NCBI RefSeq assembly: GCF_023634765.1
Contig: NZ_JAMLFX010000003.1
Coordinates: 452,417-516,416, forward strand
Reading direction: 5' to 3'
Origin: Pseudomonas sp. AKS31
GTDB lineage: Bacteria > Pseudomonadota > Gammaproteobacteria > Pseudomonadales > Pseudomonadaceae
DNA length: 64,000 nt
The number at the start of each line of letters is the position of its first letter. Positions within the stretch are counted from its first letter, which is position 1. The translations under genes and the position numbers were made by a program. Shown piece by piece: positions 49,727 through 59,521 of the stretch. The notes beneath the pieces were generated by a model. It was not told where the DNA came from. It searched no databases and saw nothing but the letters and a program-made list of their open reading frames with translations.

Positions 49727-50650
49727 ATGTCATCTCAAACTCAGCTCAAGCCCACCCGCCGTTCACGTTTCGCCCTGCGTTGGTATGTCTGGCTATTGCT
49801 GGTGCTTGCCGCCGCCTATGCCCTGGCGTTTGCCATGCATTGGGATGATCGCGGTGTGTTGTGGCTGCAGGAGCGCTTCGAAAGCCAGGCCGAGCAGAAA
49901 GACAGCATCTGGCTGCCGGACTACCGGGTAGTGATCGATGCCAAGCCGTTGACGGGTATGGAGAAGGACGAAGCCTCGGATCTGTCGTACAACCCGCAGA
50001 CCAAAACACTGTTTTCGGTGATGGGTAAAAACCCGTTTCTCGCCGAGCTGACGCTGCAAGGCGAGGTGTTGCGCAAGATGCCGCTGGTGGGCTGGAGCAA
50101 TCCGGAAGGCCTGACCGTCATGGAAAATGGCCTGATGGCCATCGTCGATGAGCGTCAGCACATGCTGTCGATCGTCAAGGTCGACGCTGACACCCGCGAA
50201 TTGAACATCGCCGATTTCCCGAAATACGATCTCGGCCCTTCGAAAGATCAGAACAAGGCCTTCGAGGCAATTACCTGGGATTCGCACAACCAGCAATTAC
50301 TGCTGGGTGAGGAGCGGCCACCAGCGCTGTTTACCTGGAAAAGCGATGGCAGCCAGATCCTCAAGGGCGACAAGCAAAAACTCGCCAGTGATGAACTGGA
50401 TATTCGCAACCTCTCGGCGCTGGAAATCGATCCGCGCACGCGTCATACGCTGGTGCTGTCTGCTGATTCGCACTTGCTGCTGGAACTGGACGAGAAGGGC
50501 GAGCAGGTCAGCTTCATGACCCTGCTCGGTGGCTTCAACGGTCTGAAAAACACCATCCCCCGCGCCGAAGGCGTGACCATGGACGAGGCGGGCACGCTGT
50601 ACATGGTCAGCGAGCCGAACTTGTTTTATCGCTTCGAAAAACAGCAATAA
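49727..50650 (+). CDS. SdiA-regulated domain protein (first of a tandem pair)
   Basis: 307 aa. One N-terminal membrane helix (about 18-38: WYVWLLLVLAAAYALAFAMH), then an SdiA-regulated beta-propeller-like domain: GMEKDEASDLSYNPQTKTLF, PEGLTVMENGLMAIVDERQH and IPRAEGVTMDEAGTLYMVSE. Probably membrane-anchored facing the periplasm. Function unknown. A paralogue follows 117 bp later. Confidence 0.88.
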   Translation: MSSQTQLKPTRRSRFALRWYVWLLLVLAAAYALAFAMHWDDRGVLWLQERFESQAEQKDSIWLPDYRVVIDAKPLTGMEKDEASDLSYNPQTKTLFSVMGKNPFLAELTLQGEVLRKMPLVGWSNPEGLTVMENGLMAIVDERQHMLSIVKVDADTRELNIADFPKYDLGPSKDQNKAFEAITWDSHNQQLLLGEERPPALFTWKSDGSQILKGDKQKLASDELDIRNLSALEIDPRTRHTLVLSADSHLLLELDEKGEQVSFMTLLGGFNGLKNTIPRAEGVTMDEAGTLYMVSEPNLFYRFEKQQ

Positions 50651-50767
50651 CTGTCCTCGCGGCAATTTCAGACAAGTCTGATTGTCCTGACAGGCAAGTG
50701 GCCATTAAGCTTCAGTTCAGACAGGCGTGATATTTCATCCGCCTGTTTTGATTCCGAGCCCGCCCGA

Positions 50768-51685
50768 ATGCGTCGACTTGCCCGCCCCAAGCCTTTGATT
50801 ATCATCCTGTCGGTGATTGCCCTGATCGCGTTGATCGCGATCGGCCAATACATGCGCCTTTTCGAGCGCGCCTGGTTCAACCTGCATACTCTGTGGCAGC
50901 CGCTGAACAGTCAGGCCATCGGCCTGGATCAATATCGGGTAGACATCGAAGCACGGGTGATCGATGGGCTGGAGGCCGATGTTTCGGCGCTGACCTTCGA
51001 TCCGGTGCGCAAAAGCCTGTTCACCGTGACCAACAAGAATGCCGAGCTGGTCGAGTTGTCGCTGGAAGGCAAGATCCTGCGGCGCATCGCCCTGATTGGC
51101 TTCGGCGATCCTGAGGCGGTCGAGTACATCAGCGCTGACACTTACGTGATCACTGACGAGCGTCAGCAGCGGCTGATCAAGATTCACCTGGAGGACGACA
51201 CCACCTTCCTCGACGCGGCGGACGCCGAGCAGATGACCCTCGGCGTGCACATGGCCGGCAACAAGGGCTTCGAAGGCCTGGCTTACGACTCGGTGGGCAA
51301 GCGTCTGTTTGTTGCGAAAGAGCGTAATCCGATGCTGATCTACGAAGTGCACGGTTTTCCGCACTTCAATCCGGAGAAGTCTTACGCGGTGCATGTGATC
51401 AACGATCCAAAGCGTGACGCCGGGATGTTTGTGCGCGATCTGTCGAGTCTGCAGTACGACGAGCGCAGCGGGCATCTGCTGGCGCTGTCGGATGAGTCAC
51501 GGCTGATTCTGGAACTGGATGTTGACGGGCGCCCGTTGAGCACCATGTCCATCAGTGGCGGCCGGCAGGGTTTGAAGAAAACCGTGCCGCAGGCCGAAGG
51601 CATTGCGATGGATGATGACGGAGCGTTGTATCTGGTGAGTGAGCCGAACCTGTTTTACGTCTTCAAAAAACCAGCCCCGAACTAA
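50768..51685 (+). CDS. SdiA-regulated domain protein (second of a tandem pair)
   Basis: 305 aa, same layout as its neighbour: one N-terminal helix (LIIILSVIALIALIAIGQYM), then DVSALTFDPVRKSLFTVTNK, DPEAVEYISADTYVITDERQ and VPQAEGIAMDDDGALYLVSE. The two align over their length, so they arose by duplication and have diverged. No LuxR/SdiA gene is nearby. Confidence 0.88.
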   Translation: MRRLARPKPLIIILSVIALIALIAIGQYMRLFERAWFNLHTLWQPLNSQAIGLDQYRVDIEARVIDGLEADVSALTFDPVRKSLFTVTNKNAELVELSLEGKILRRIALIGFGDPEAVEYISADTYVITDERQQRLIKIHLEDDTTFLDAADAEQMTLGVHMAGNKGFEGLAYDSVGKRLFVAKERNPMLIYEVHGFPHFNPEKSYAVHVINDPKRDAGMFVRDLSSLQYDERSGHLLALSDESRLILELDVDGRPLSTMSISGGRQGLKKTVPQAEGIAMDDDGALYLVSEPNLFYVFKKPAPN

Positions 51686-51700
51686 CCAACAATACAAAAA

Positions 51701-51810
51701 ACTGTGGGAGCTGGCTTGCCAGCGATGGCGGTCTGTCAGTCAACATTGTTGTTGAATCTGACGGCCTCATCGCTGGCAAGTCGAATCGTCGCACCGCAGC
51801 TCCCACAGGT
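51701..51810. repeat. Two-armed palindromic repeat (type C, variant arm)
   Basis: TGTGGGAGCTGGCTTGCCAG and complement. The right arm is split by about 16 bp (TCGAATCGTCGCACCG) in the middle of the unit. Inner arms GTCTGTCAG and CTGACGGC also pair. Confidence 0.75.
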
Positions 51811-51846
51811 TTATTCGTCTGCCAATAAAGGGTGGGCAGTCTGGGC

Positions 51847-52521
51847 TTACTCAGCCTTGAGGGTTTTCACACCTTCACTGGTACCCAGCAACAACAGGTC
51901 CGCCGGACGCGCCGCGAACAGCCCGTTGGTCACCACGCCGACGATTGCATTGATCTGCGCTTCCAGCTCCACCGGGTTGGTGATCTGCAGGTTGAACACG
52001 TCCAGGATGATGTTGCCGTTGTCCGTCAGCACGCCTTCGCGGTACACCGGATCGCCGCCCAGTTTCACCAGTTGGCGGGCAACGTGGCTGCGGGCCATCG
52101 GGATCACTTCGACCGGCAGCGGGAACTCGCCCAGTACCGGCACCAGTTTGCTGGCGTCGGCGATGCAGATGAAGGTCTTGGCCACGGCGGCAACGATCTT
52201 CTCGCGGGTCAATGCGGCGCCGCCGCCCTTGATCAGGTTCAGGTGCGCGTCGCTTTCGTCAGCGCCGTCGACGTAGAACTCCAGGTCGCTGACGGTGTTC
52301 AGTTCATACACCGGAATTCCGTGACCCTTGAGGCGCGCGGCGGTGGCTTCGGAACTGGCGACGGCGCCATCGAATGCGCCCTTGTGCTGGGCCAGCGCGT
52401 CGATGAAGCAGTTGGCGGTGGAGCCGGTGCCGACCCCAACGATGCTCTTGTCGTCGAGTTTCGGAAGGATGAAGTCGACGGCGGCCTGAGCCACTGCCTG
52501 TTTGAGTTGATCCTGGGTCAT
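51847..52521 (-). CDS. rpiA: Ribose-5-phosphate isomerase A
   Basis: 224 aa. Interconverts ribose 5-phosphate and ribulose 5-phosphate. [40 protein letters not shown] and the acidic GADE motif are seen. ATG 52521 ([10 protein letters not shown]) fits the family; the frame extends 32 codons upstream. Divergent from ilvA. Confidence 0.96.
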   Translation of the reverse strand: MTQDQLKQAVAQAAVDFILPKLDDKSIVGVGTGSTANCFIDALAQHKGAFDGAVASSEATAARLKGHGIPVYELNTVSDLEFYVDGADESDAHLNLIKGGGAALTREKIVAAVAKTFICIADASKLVPVLGEFPLPVEVIPMARSHVARQLVKLGGDPVYREGVLTDNGNIILDVFNLQITNPVELEAQINAIVGVVTNGLFAARPADLLLLGTSEGVKTLKAE

Positions 52522-52669
52522 GCGGGCTCCGGAAGCGGGCAAGGTGATAACGGAAAGGCCGGCATTATAGCCGCAAGCGCGGCTAAAACCTCTGGATTCG
52601 TGTGGTCGTCCGGGCAAAAGCCGGGTTAGACTCCTTGGCCCTGCCCAACCCGCTCAGTGATGCTTTCCG

Positions 52670-54184
52670 ATGCTCGAACAGTACGTCAAGAAGATCCTCA
52701 CCTCGCGCGTTTATGACGTTGCCGTAGAAACCCCGTTGCAGAACGCTCGTCAGCTCTCCGAGCGGCTGGGCAATGACATTTGGCTCAAGCGTGAAGACTT
52801 GCAGCCGGTGTTCTCGTTCAAGATTCGCGGCGCCTACAACAAGCTGACCCAACTGACTGACGAAGAGCGCGCCCGTGGCGTGGTCACCGCGTCGGCGGGC
52901 AACCATGCGCAAGGTCTGGCCCTGGCGGCGAAAGTGCTGGGCGTCAAAGCCACCATCGTCATGCCCAAGACCACCCCGGAGATCAAAGTCGAAGGCGTGC
53001 GTTCGCGTGGTGGCAAGGTGGTGCTGCACGGTGATTCCTTCCCGGAAGCCCTGGCTTATTCGCTGAAACTGGTCGATGAAAAAGGCTACGTCTACATCCA
53101 CCCATACGATGATCCGCACACCATTGCCGGGCAGGGCACCGTGGCGATGGAGATTCTGCGCCAGCACCCGCAGCCGCTGGACGCGATTTTCGTTCCGGTC
53201 GGCGGCGGTGGTCTGATCGCCGGCATCGCTGCGTATGTGAAATACCTGCGCCCGGACATCAAAGTCATCGGCGTTGAACCGGATGATTCCAACTGCCTGC
53301 AAGCGGCGATGGCTGCCGGCGAGCGCGTGGTGCTGCCGACCGTGGGCATCTTCGCGGACGGCGTAGCAGTGGCGCAGATCGGCCAGCACACCTTCGATAT
53401 CTGCAAAGACTACGTCGATGAAGTGATCACCGTCAGCACCGACGAGATCTGCGCAGCGATCAAGGATATCTACGACGATACCCGCTCGATCACCGAACCT
53501 GCCGGCGCCTTGGGCGTGGCCGGGATCAAGAAATACGTCGAGTTGCGCGGCGTCAGCGGCCAGACCTTCGTAGCCATCGATTCCGGCGCCAACGTCAACT
53601 TCGACCGCCTGCGCCACGTCGCCGAGCGCGCCGAACTGGGCGAGGGCCGCGAAGCGATCATTGCCGTGACCATCCCCGAGAAGGCCGGCAGCTTCAAGGC
53701 ATTCTGCGAAGCGATCGGCAAGCGCCAGATCACCGAATTCAACTACCGCTACAACACCGGCAGCGAAGCGCACATCTTCGTTGGCGTGCAGACCCACCCG
53801 GAAAACGACCCGCGCAGTGCATTGCTGGCGAGCCTCACCGAACAGGGTTTCCCGGTGCTCGACCTGACCGACAACGAACTGGCCAAGCTGCACATCCGCC
53901 ACATGGTCGGCGGCCACGCGGCGCACGTGATTGACGAAGTGGTGTTCCGCTTCGAGTTCCCGGAGCGTCCGGGCGCGCTCTTTAACTTCCTCAACAAGCT
54001 CGGTGGGCGCTGGAATATCTCGATGTTTCACTACCGCAACCACGGTGCTGCCGATGGCCGCGTGGTCGCCGGTCTGCAAGTCCCGCACGATGAGCGTCAT
54101 CTGGTGCCGGCAGCGCTTGAGGAAATCGGCTACCCGTACTGGGACGAAAGCGAGAACCCGGCCTATCAGCTGTTTCTTGGCTGA
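52670..54184 (+). CDS. ilvA: Threonine ammonia-lyase (threonine deaminase), biosynthetic
   Basis: 504 aa. PLP lysine K51 in PVFSFKIRGAYNKL; SAGNHAQGLALAAKVLG and VGGGGLIAGIAAYVKYL bind phosphate. Two C-terminal ACT-like domains (about 330-504) take isoleucine and valine, so it is the feedback-regulated enzyme of isoleucine synthesis. Starts at ATG 52670. Confidence 0.97.
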   Translation: MLEQYVKKILTSRVYDVAVETPLQNARQLSERLGNDIWLKREDLQPVFSFKIRGAYNKLTQLTDEERARGVVTASAGNHAQGLALAAKVLGVKATIVMPKTTPEIKVEGVRSRGGKVVLHGDSFPEALAYSLKLVDEKGYVYIHPYDDPHTIAGQGTVAMEILRQHPQPLDAIFVPVGGGGLIAGIAAYVKYLRPDIKVIGVEPDDSNCLQAAMAAGERVVLPTVGIFADGVAVAQIGQHTFDICKDYVDEVITVSTDEICAAIKDIYDDTRSITEPAGALGVAGIKKYVELRGVSGQTFVAIDSGANVNFDRLRHVAERAELGEGREAIIAVTIPEKAGSFKAFCEAIGKRQITEFNYRYNTGSEAHIFVGVQTHPENDPRSALLASLTEQGFPVLDLTDNELAKLHIRHMVGGHAAHVIDEVVFRFEFPERPGALFNFLNKLGGRWNISMFHYRNHGAADGRVVAGLQVPHDERHLVPAALEEIGYPYWDESENPAYQLFLG

Positions 54185-54224
54185 GCGGCTACGCTGATGG
54201 GCATGGCCCAAGGAAGACGAACAC

Positions 54225-54638
54225 ATGGAAACCCTGACCACCCTGAAAGTCCTTCACGTCGCGGCGACCGTGGTGATCCTCGCGAGCGGGCTGGGGCTCG
54301 CCGCCCTGACCTGGCGTAATCGCAGCGAAGGGCCGGCCAGCACGATGCAGCGTCCCTGGCTGTTTATCTGGTGTTTGATGCTGATCGGCATGTTCAGCAT
54401 GCCCTTCACCGGCTGGTGGTTGGTGCATCTGATTGGCTGGCCATTGGGGCAGTTGTGGATTCTGGGTTCCAGCGTGATCTATGCCGTGGCCACGTTCAGT
54501 GCGGTCTGGCTGCTGGTTCGGCTGAATCGGCTGTGGACGAGCGGGGTCGGCAATCGGAAATTCAATCTGGCACTGGCGATTGTCAGCGGCGTCGGATTTC
54601 TCGCCGTTGCGGCGTTGATGGGGGCCAAGCCTGTTTAA
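54225..54638 (+). CDS. DUF2269 family membrane protein
   Basis: 137 aa, four hydrophobic segments (about 7-25, 45-65, 75-98, 112-132). TLKVLHVAATVVILASGLGL holds the histidine typical of the family. Function unknown. Follows ilvA by 40 bp, with AAGGAAG before the ATG. Confidence 0.85.
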   Translation: METLTTLKVLHVAATVVILASGLGLAALTWRNRSEGPASTMQRPWLFIWCLMLIGMFSMPFTGWWLVHLIGWPLGQLWILGSSVIYAVATFSAVWLLVRLNRLWTSGVGNRKFNLALAIVSGVGFLAVAALMGAKPV

Positions 54639-54656
54639 GGCTTGAGACCGATTTGC

Positions 54657-54755
54657 TCCAATCGCTGGCAAGCCAGCTCCCACAGGGCTTTTCGGTGAGC
54701 ACAGATTTTGTGAACGCCCGCGAAACCTGTGGGAGCTGGCTTGCCAGCGATGGCG
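54657..54755. repeat. Two-armed palindromic repeat (type C)
   Basis: ATCGCTGGCAAGCCAGCTCC and its complement at 54725-54755 between two converging genes. Confidence 0.8.
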
Positions 54756-54758
54756 TAA

Positions 54759-55415
54759 TCAGTTGCGCAGACTGATCACCGGCCAGCCACGCTTTTCGGC
54801 TTCGGCACGCAAATTCGGATCCGGATCAACCGCGACGGGATTCGCCACCTGCTCCAGCAGCGGCAAATCATTCATCGAATCGCTGTAGAAATAGCTGTCA
54901 TCCAGCGAATGCCCGGTCTCGTCCAGCCAACGGTTCAGGCGCGTTACCTTGCCTTCGCGGAAGCACGGGACATCGGTGCTGCGTCCGCTGTAGCGGCCGT
55001 CGATCATTTCGCATTCGGTGGCGATCAGGGTTTCAACGCCCAGGCGCACGGCAATCGGCGCGGTGACGAAGCGGTTGGTCGCGGTGATGATCACCAGTTT
55101 GTCGCCGGCATCGCGGTGTTGTTTCAGCAGTTCCAGCGCCTTCGGCAGCACGATCGGTTCGATGCAGTCGCGCATGTAATCGTTGTGCCATTGCTCGAGC
55201 ACGGCCATTTCGGTGCGGCCGAGGATCTCCAGGCAGAAGTTCAGGTACGCGGCGTTATCCAGTTGGCCGGCCAGGTAATCCTGATAGAACTCGTCGTTGC
55301 GCGCCTTGTACGCAACCGGGTCGAGGAAGCCGCGTTCACAAAGATAGTCGCCCCAGGCGTGATCGCTGTCGCCGCCCAGAAGGGTGTTGTCCAAATCGAA
55401 TAGAGCCAGGCGCAT
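54759..55415 (-). CDS. HAD-family phosphatase (SerB/IB subclass)
   Basis: 218 aa. Motif [21 protein letters not shown] with the nucleophile Asp, motif [19 protein letters not shown], and motif [25 protein letters not shown]. Dephosphorylates a small metabolite; histidinol phosphate or phosphoserine-like substrates are possible. Divergent from rppH. Confidence 0.9.
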   Translation of the reverse strand: MRLALFDLDNTLLGGDSDHAWGDYLCERGFLDPVAYKARNDEFYQDYLAGQLDNAAYLNFCLEILGRTEMAVLEQWHNDYMRDCIEPIVLPKALELLKQHRDAGDKLVIITATNRFVTAPIAVRLGVETLIATECEMIDGRYSGRSTDVPCFREGKVTRLNRWLDETGHSLDDSYFYSDSMNDLPLLEQVANPVAVDPDPNLRAEAEKRGWPVISLRN

Positions 55416-55558
55416 TGCAGTTACCCGCTGAAAAGTCAGTAAAAAGGCGACAAGAATACGGTCTTTTCACAAGAGTGCACATAAGGTAGGAAGCCTCGTT
55501 GCCGCCTTATCAACCTTTGTGGAACAATGCGGCGACATGCGTTTGCGAGGTTGTTGCC

Positions 55559-56038
55559 GTGATCGACCCCGATGGTTTCCGCCCCAATGTCGGGATCATT
55601 CTGACGAATGACGCCGGCCAGGTGCTATGGGCTCGCCGTATCAATCAAGATGCCTGGCAGTTTCCGCAAGGGGGAATCAACCCTGAAGAGACGCCGGAAG
55701 ACGCCTTGTACCGCGAGCTGAACGAAGAAGTTGGCCTGGAACGTGAAGATGTTGAAATACTGGCCTGTACCCGGGGCTGGTTGCGCTATCGTTTGCCGCA
55801 ACGTCTGGTGCGTACGCACAGCCAACCGCTGTGCATCGGCCAGAAACAGAAATGGTTTCTCCTGCGCCTGATCTCCAACGAGCAGCGGGTGCGGATGGAT
55901 TTGACCGGTAAACCGGAGTTCGATGGCTGGCGCTGGGTCAGCTATTGGTATCCGTTGGGCCAGGTGGTGACATTCAAGCGCGAGGTGTATCGCCGCGCCC
56001 TCAAAGAGCTTGCCCCGCGCCTTTTAGCGCGCGACTGA
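55559..56038 (+). CDS. rppH: RNA pyrophosphohydrolase
   Basis: 159 aa Nudix enzyme that removes pyrophosphate from mRNA 5' ends to start decay. The Nudix box (about 38-60) reads [20 protein letters not shown] followed by VGL. GTG 55559 gives [15 protein letters not shown], the standard start; the frame is open 20 codons further upstream. 22 bp before ptsP, so cotranscribed. Confidence 0.96.
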
Positions 56039-56060
56039 CGACGGAGTTCGACCCCGAGCC

Positions 56061-58340
56061 ATGCTCAATACGCTGCGCAAGATCGTCCAGGAAGTTAACT
56101 CCGCCAAGGATCTCAAGGCGGCGTTGGGGATTATTGTGTTGCGCGTCAAAGAGGCCATGGGCAGCCAGGTCTGCTCGGTCTACCTGCTTGATCCCGAGAC
56201 CAACCGCTTCGTCCTGATGGCTACCGAGGGCTTGAACAAGCGCTCGATCGGCAAGGTCAGCATGGCACCCAACGAAGGTCTGGTCGGTCTGGTCGGCACG
56301 CGTGAAGAACCCCTGAACCTCGAAAACGCCGCGGATCACCCGCGCTACCGCTACTTCGCCGAAACCGGTGAAGAGCGTTACGCCTCGTTCCTCGGCGCAC
56401 CGATCATTCACCACCGCCGCGTCGTCGGCGTGTTGGTCATCCAGCAAAAAGAACGCCGCCAGTTCGACGAAGGTGAAGAAGCCTTCCTCGTGACCATGAG
56501 CGCGCAGCTCGCCGGGGTTATCGCCCACGCCGAGGCCACCGGTTCGATCCGTGGTCTGGGCCGTCAGGGCAAAGGGATTCAGGAAGCCAAGTTCGTTGGC
56601 GTGCCGGGTTCGCCGGGTGCCGCCGTCGGTACCGCCGTGGTCATGCTGCCGCCGGCCGATCTCGACGTGGTGCCGGACAAGACCATCACCGACATCGACG
56701 CTGAGCTGGCGCTGTTCAAGACCGCCATCGAAGGCGTGCGCGCCGACATGCGCGCGTTGTCCGCCAAGCTCGCGACCCAGTTGCGCCCGGAAGAGCGCGC
56801 GCTGTTCGACGTCTACCTGATGATGCTCGACGATGCCTCGCTCGGCAGCGAAATCACCACCGTGATCAAGACCGGCCAGTGGGCGCAGGGCGCGCTGCGT
56901 CAGGTGGTCACTGAGCACGTCAACCGTTTCGAACTGATGGACGACGCCTACCTGCGTGAGCGTGCCTCAGACGTCAAAGACCTGGGTCGCCGCCTGCTCG
57001 CCTATTTGCAGGAAGAGCGCCAGCAGAACCTGGTCTACCCGGAAAAAACCATTCTGGTCAGCGAAGAGCTGACGCCGGCGATGCTCGGCGAGGTGCCGGA
57101 AGGCACGCTGGTCGGTCTGGTTTCGGTACTCGGCTCGGGTAACTCCCACGTCGCGATCCTCGCCCGTGCGATGGGCATTCCGACGGTCATGGGTCTGGTC
57201 GACCTGCCGTACGCCAAGGTCGACGGCATCGAAATGATCGTCGACGGCACACGCGGCGAGGTTTACACCAACCCGAGCGAAGTGCTGCGCAAGCAGTTCG
57301 CCGAAGTCGTCGAAGAAGAGAAACAACTGGCGCTGGGCCTCGACACCCTGCGCGACCTGCCGTGCGTGACCCTCGACGGTCACCGCATGCCGCTGTGGGT
57401 CAACACCGGCCTGTTGGCCGATGTGGCGCGGGCGCAGAAGCGCGGCGCCGAAGGTGTCGGCCTGTACCGCACCGAAGTGCCGTTCATGATCAACCAGCGC
57501 TTCCCGAGCGAGAAGGAACAGCTGGCGATCTACCGCGAGCAGCTCGCCGCGTTCCACCCGCAACCGGTGACCATGCGCAGCCTCGACATCGGCGGTGACA
57601 AGTCGCTGTCGTACTTCCCGATCAAGGAAGACAACCCGTTCCTCGGTTGGCGCGGCATCCGTGTCACCCTCGACCACCCGGAAATCTTCCTGGTGCAGAC
57701 CCGCGCGATGCTCAAGGCCAGCGAAGGCCTGAACAACCTGCGGATTCTGCTGCCGATGATCTCCGGCACCCACGAACTCGAAGAAGCCCTGCACCTGATC
57801 CACCGGGCCTGGGGCGAAGTGCGCGACGAAGGCACCGACGTGCCGATGCCGCCGATTGGCGTGATGATCGAGATTCCGGCGGCGGTGTACCAGACCAAGG
57901 AACTGGCGCGAATGGTCGACTTCCTGTCCGTCGGTTCCAACGACTTGACCCAGTATCTGCTGGCAGTCGATCGTAACAACCCGCGTGTGGCCGATCTTTA
58001 CGACTACCTGCATCCGGCGGTGCTGCAAGCCCTGCAAACCGTGGTGCGCGATGCCCATGCCGAAGGCAAACCGGTGAGTATCTGCGGCGAAATGGCCGGT
58101 GATCCGGCGGCGGCGGTGCTGTTGATGGCGATGGGTTTCGACAGCCTGTCGATGAACGCCACCAACTTGCCGAAGGTGAAGTGGATGTTGCGTCAGGTGA
58201 ATCTGAGCAAGGCTCAGGAGTTGCTGGCGGAGCTGATGACCATTGATAACCCGCAAGTTATCCACAGCTCGCTGCAATTGGCGCTGAAGAACCTCGGGTT
58301 GTCGAAGATGCATCCACCGGCGGTCGTCAAAGCCGTCTAA
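56061..58340 (+). CDS. ptsP: Nitrogen PTS enzyme I (PtsP, EI-Ntr)
   Basis: 759 aa. N-terminal GAF domain (about 1-160), PEP-utiliser mobile domain with phospho-histidine about H363 in LGSGNSHVAILARAMGIPTV, and the C-terminal PEP-binding barrel with SLDIGGDKSLSYFPIKEDNP. It passes phosphate from PEP to NPr and EIIA-Ntr, linking carbon and nitrogen status. The rppH-ptsP pair is conserved in gammaproteobacteria. Confidence 0.97.
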   Translation: MLNTLRKIVQEVNSAKDLKAALGIIVLRVKEAMGSQVCSVYLLDPETNRFVLMATEGLNKRSIGKVSMAPNEGLVGLVGTREEPLNLENAADHPRYRYFAETGEERYASFLGAPIIHHRRVVGVLVIQQKERRQFDEGEEAFLVTMSAQLAGVIAHAEATGSIRGLGRQGKGIQEAKFVGVPGSPGAAVGTAVVMLPPADLDVVPDKTITDIDAELALFKTAIEGVRADMRALSAKLATQLRPEERALFDVYLMMLDDASLGSEITTVIKTGQWAQGALRQVVTEHVNRFELMDDAYLRERASDVKDLGRRLLAYLQEERQQNLVYPEKTILVSEELTPAMLGEVPEGTLVGLVSVLGSGNSHVAILARAMGIPTVMGLVDLPYAKVDGIEMIVDGTRGEVYTNPSEVLRKQFAEVVEEEKQLALGLDTLRDLPCVTLDGHRMPLWVNTGLLADVARAQKRGAEGVGLYRTEVPFMINQRFPSEKEQLAIYREQLAAFHPQPVTMRSLDIGGDKSLSYFPIKEDNPFLGWRGIRVTLDHPEIFLVQTRAMLKASEGLNNLRILLPMISGTHELEEALHLIHRAWGEVRDEGTDVPMPPIGVMIEIPAAVYQTKELARMVDFLSVGSNDLTQYLLAVDRNNPRVADLYDYLHPAVLQALQTVVRDAHAEGKPVSICGEMAGDPAAAVLLMAMGFDSLSMNATNLPKVKWMLRQVNLSKAQELLAELMTIDNPQVIHSSLQLALKNLGLSKMHPPAVVKAV

Positions 58341-58350
58341 AGATCAAAAG

Positions 58351-58635
58351 CCCCTCACCCTAACCCTCTCCCGGAGGGAGAGGGGACTGATTGGGGGATG
58401 CTGCAGAACTACGCCGACCTGAAAGTGCTGTGCCGAATCCAAAGTCGACTCGACCTGAAAGTGCTGTGCCGAATCCAAAGTCGACTCGACCTGAAAGTGC
58501 TGTGCCGAATCCAAAGTCGACTCGACCTGAAAGTGCTTTACCGAATCCATAGTCGACTCGGTCTTTCAGGTCGATGCATGGCTCAAGACACCTCGGTCGG
58601 CCCCCTCTCCCTCCGGGAGAGGGCTGGGGTGAGGG
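58351..58635. repeat. Composite repeat E, copy 3, with four 36-bp tandem units
   Basis: Inverted arms CCCTCACCCTAACCCTCTCC and complement as in copies 1 and 2. Tandem units of 36 bp at 58415-58450, 58451-58486, 58487-58522 and 58523-58558; the first three are identical and contain TGCTGTGCCGAATCCAAAGT, and the fourth has small changes. After them comes GGTCTTTCAGGTCGATGCAT and GACACCTCGGTCGGCCCCCT. This fills the gap between ptsP and the NRDE gene; no gene is convincing in it. Confidence 0.88.
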
Positions 58636-58642
58636 TTTGCTC

Positions 58643-59389
58643 TTAGACGCAAAGCTCAACTTCCCCAAGATGTCCGCCATACGGCCCAAAACTCCGCTCG
58701 ACCATCCGCCGCGACCCATCCGCCTTCACGATCAACGCCGTACTCGCCCGCGTGCCGTAACTCTGGCTGGCAATAAACACACTCGACAACAATGATTCCG
58801 TCGCCAGGCCCACCCCGGTATCCGGTAATTCGGCAAACGGCGCCGTCTGCGCATCGCCCAGCAGCTCCAGCAACCGCTCAGGCTGCGGATCATCCAGCAC
58901 TGCAGTCAGTGCAGCCTTGGCTTTGAGCAGTTTCGGCCACGGCGTATCCAGCCCCGCATTTGATAGCCCGTAAACCCCCGGCTCCAGCATTACCGGTTCC
59001 GACATCCGCGCATTGAAGTGCCACAGCTCATGGCTGTTGCCCAGCAGCAGGTTGAACCCGGCATATTCCGGCGCACGTCCGACCACATCGCTCAAATAAT
59101 CATCAATTGACGCATCAGCGGTCAGAAACCGCGCCACCAACTCACCCCGTGACTTGCGTGCCGGCGGTTGATGCGGATCGCGAATATTGGTCAGCGCGGC
59201 AAAGCGTCCGTTGGCGCCAATCCCCAGCCAGGTACCGCCGGCCTCAAGATCGCGTCCGGCATGCACATGCGGCGCCTCCGGCCAGGGCGCCAGTGGCAGG
59301 CTTGGCCGGGCGTAGAACTCGTCACGGTTGGCCGCGACGATCAGCGGCTGGGCATGGCCGGGGCGCCAGGCGAAAACAATCAGGCACAT
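58643..59389 (-). CDS. NRDE family protein (TANGO2-like)
   Basis: 248 aa. MCLIVFAWRPGHAQPLIVAA then NRDEFYARP, with Cys2 and the NRDE motif that define the family. An Ntn-hydrolase-like fold is proposed for TANGO2 proteins; TANGO2 is implicated in heme or lipid handling in eukaryotes, with no clear role in bacteria. Divergent from the TauE-like gene. Confidence 0.88.
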   Translation of the reverse strand: MCLIVFAWRPGHAQPLIVAANRDEFYARPSLPLAPWPEAPHVHAGRDLEAGGTWLGIGANGRFAALTNIRDPHQPPARKSRGELVARFLTADASIDDYLSDVVGRAPEYAGFNLLLGNSHELWHFNARMSEPVMLEPGVYGLSNAGLDTPWPKLLKAKAALTAVLDDPQPERLLELLGDAQTAPFAELPDTGVGLATESLLSSVFIASQSYGTRASTALIVKADGSRRMVERSFGPYGGHLGEVELCV

Positions 59390-59521
59390 AAGGTGGTCCT
59401 TGTGTGTTTTTTGCTCACTCTACGCATCCGGCGTCCGTGCATCCATCGCCAGTGGAGCCAAAGGGTGTGCATCCGTTACCATGCCGCTCCGGTTTTGCGG
59501 ATGCGGTCTGGGGAGACGGTC

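Noticed and set aside
58415..58558. Possible CRISPR array
   Set aside because: Units are head-to-tail with no spacers between them, and no cas gene is in the window.
58344..58719. Open frames with 12-residue repeats on both strands at 58.3-58.7 kb
   Set aside because: Produced by a 36-bp tandem repeat; both strands are open for the same reason, and they have no proper start context.
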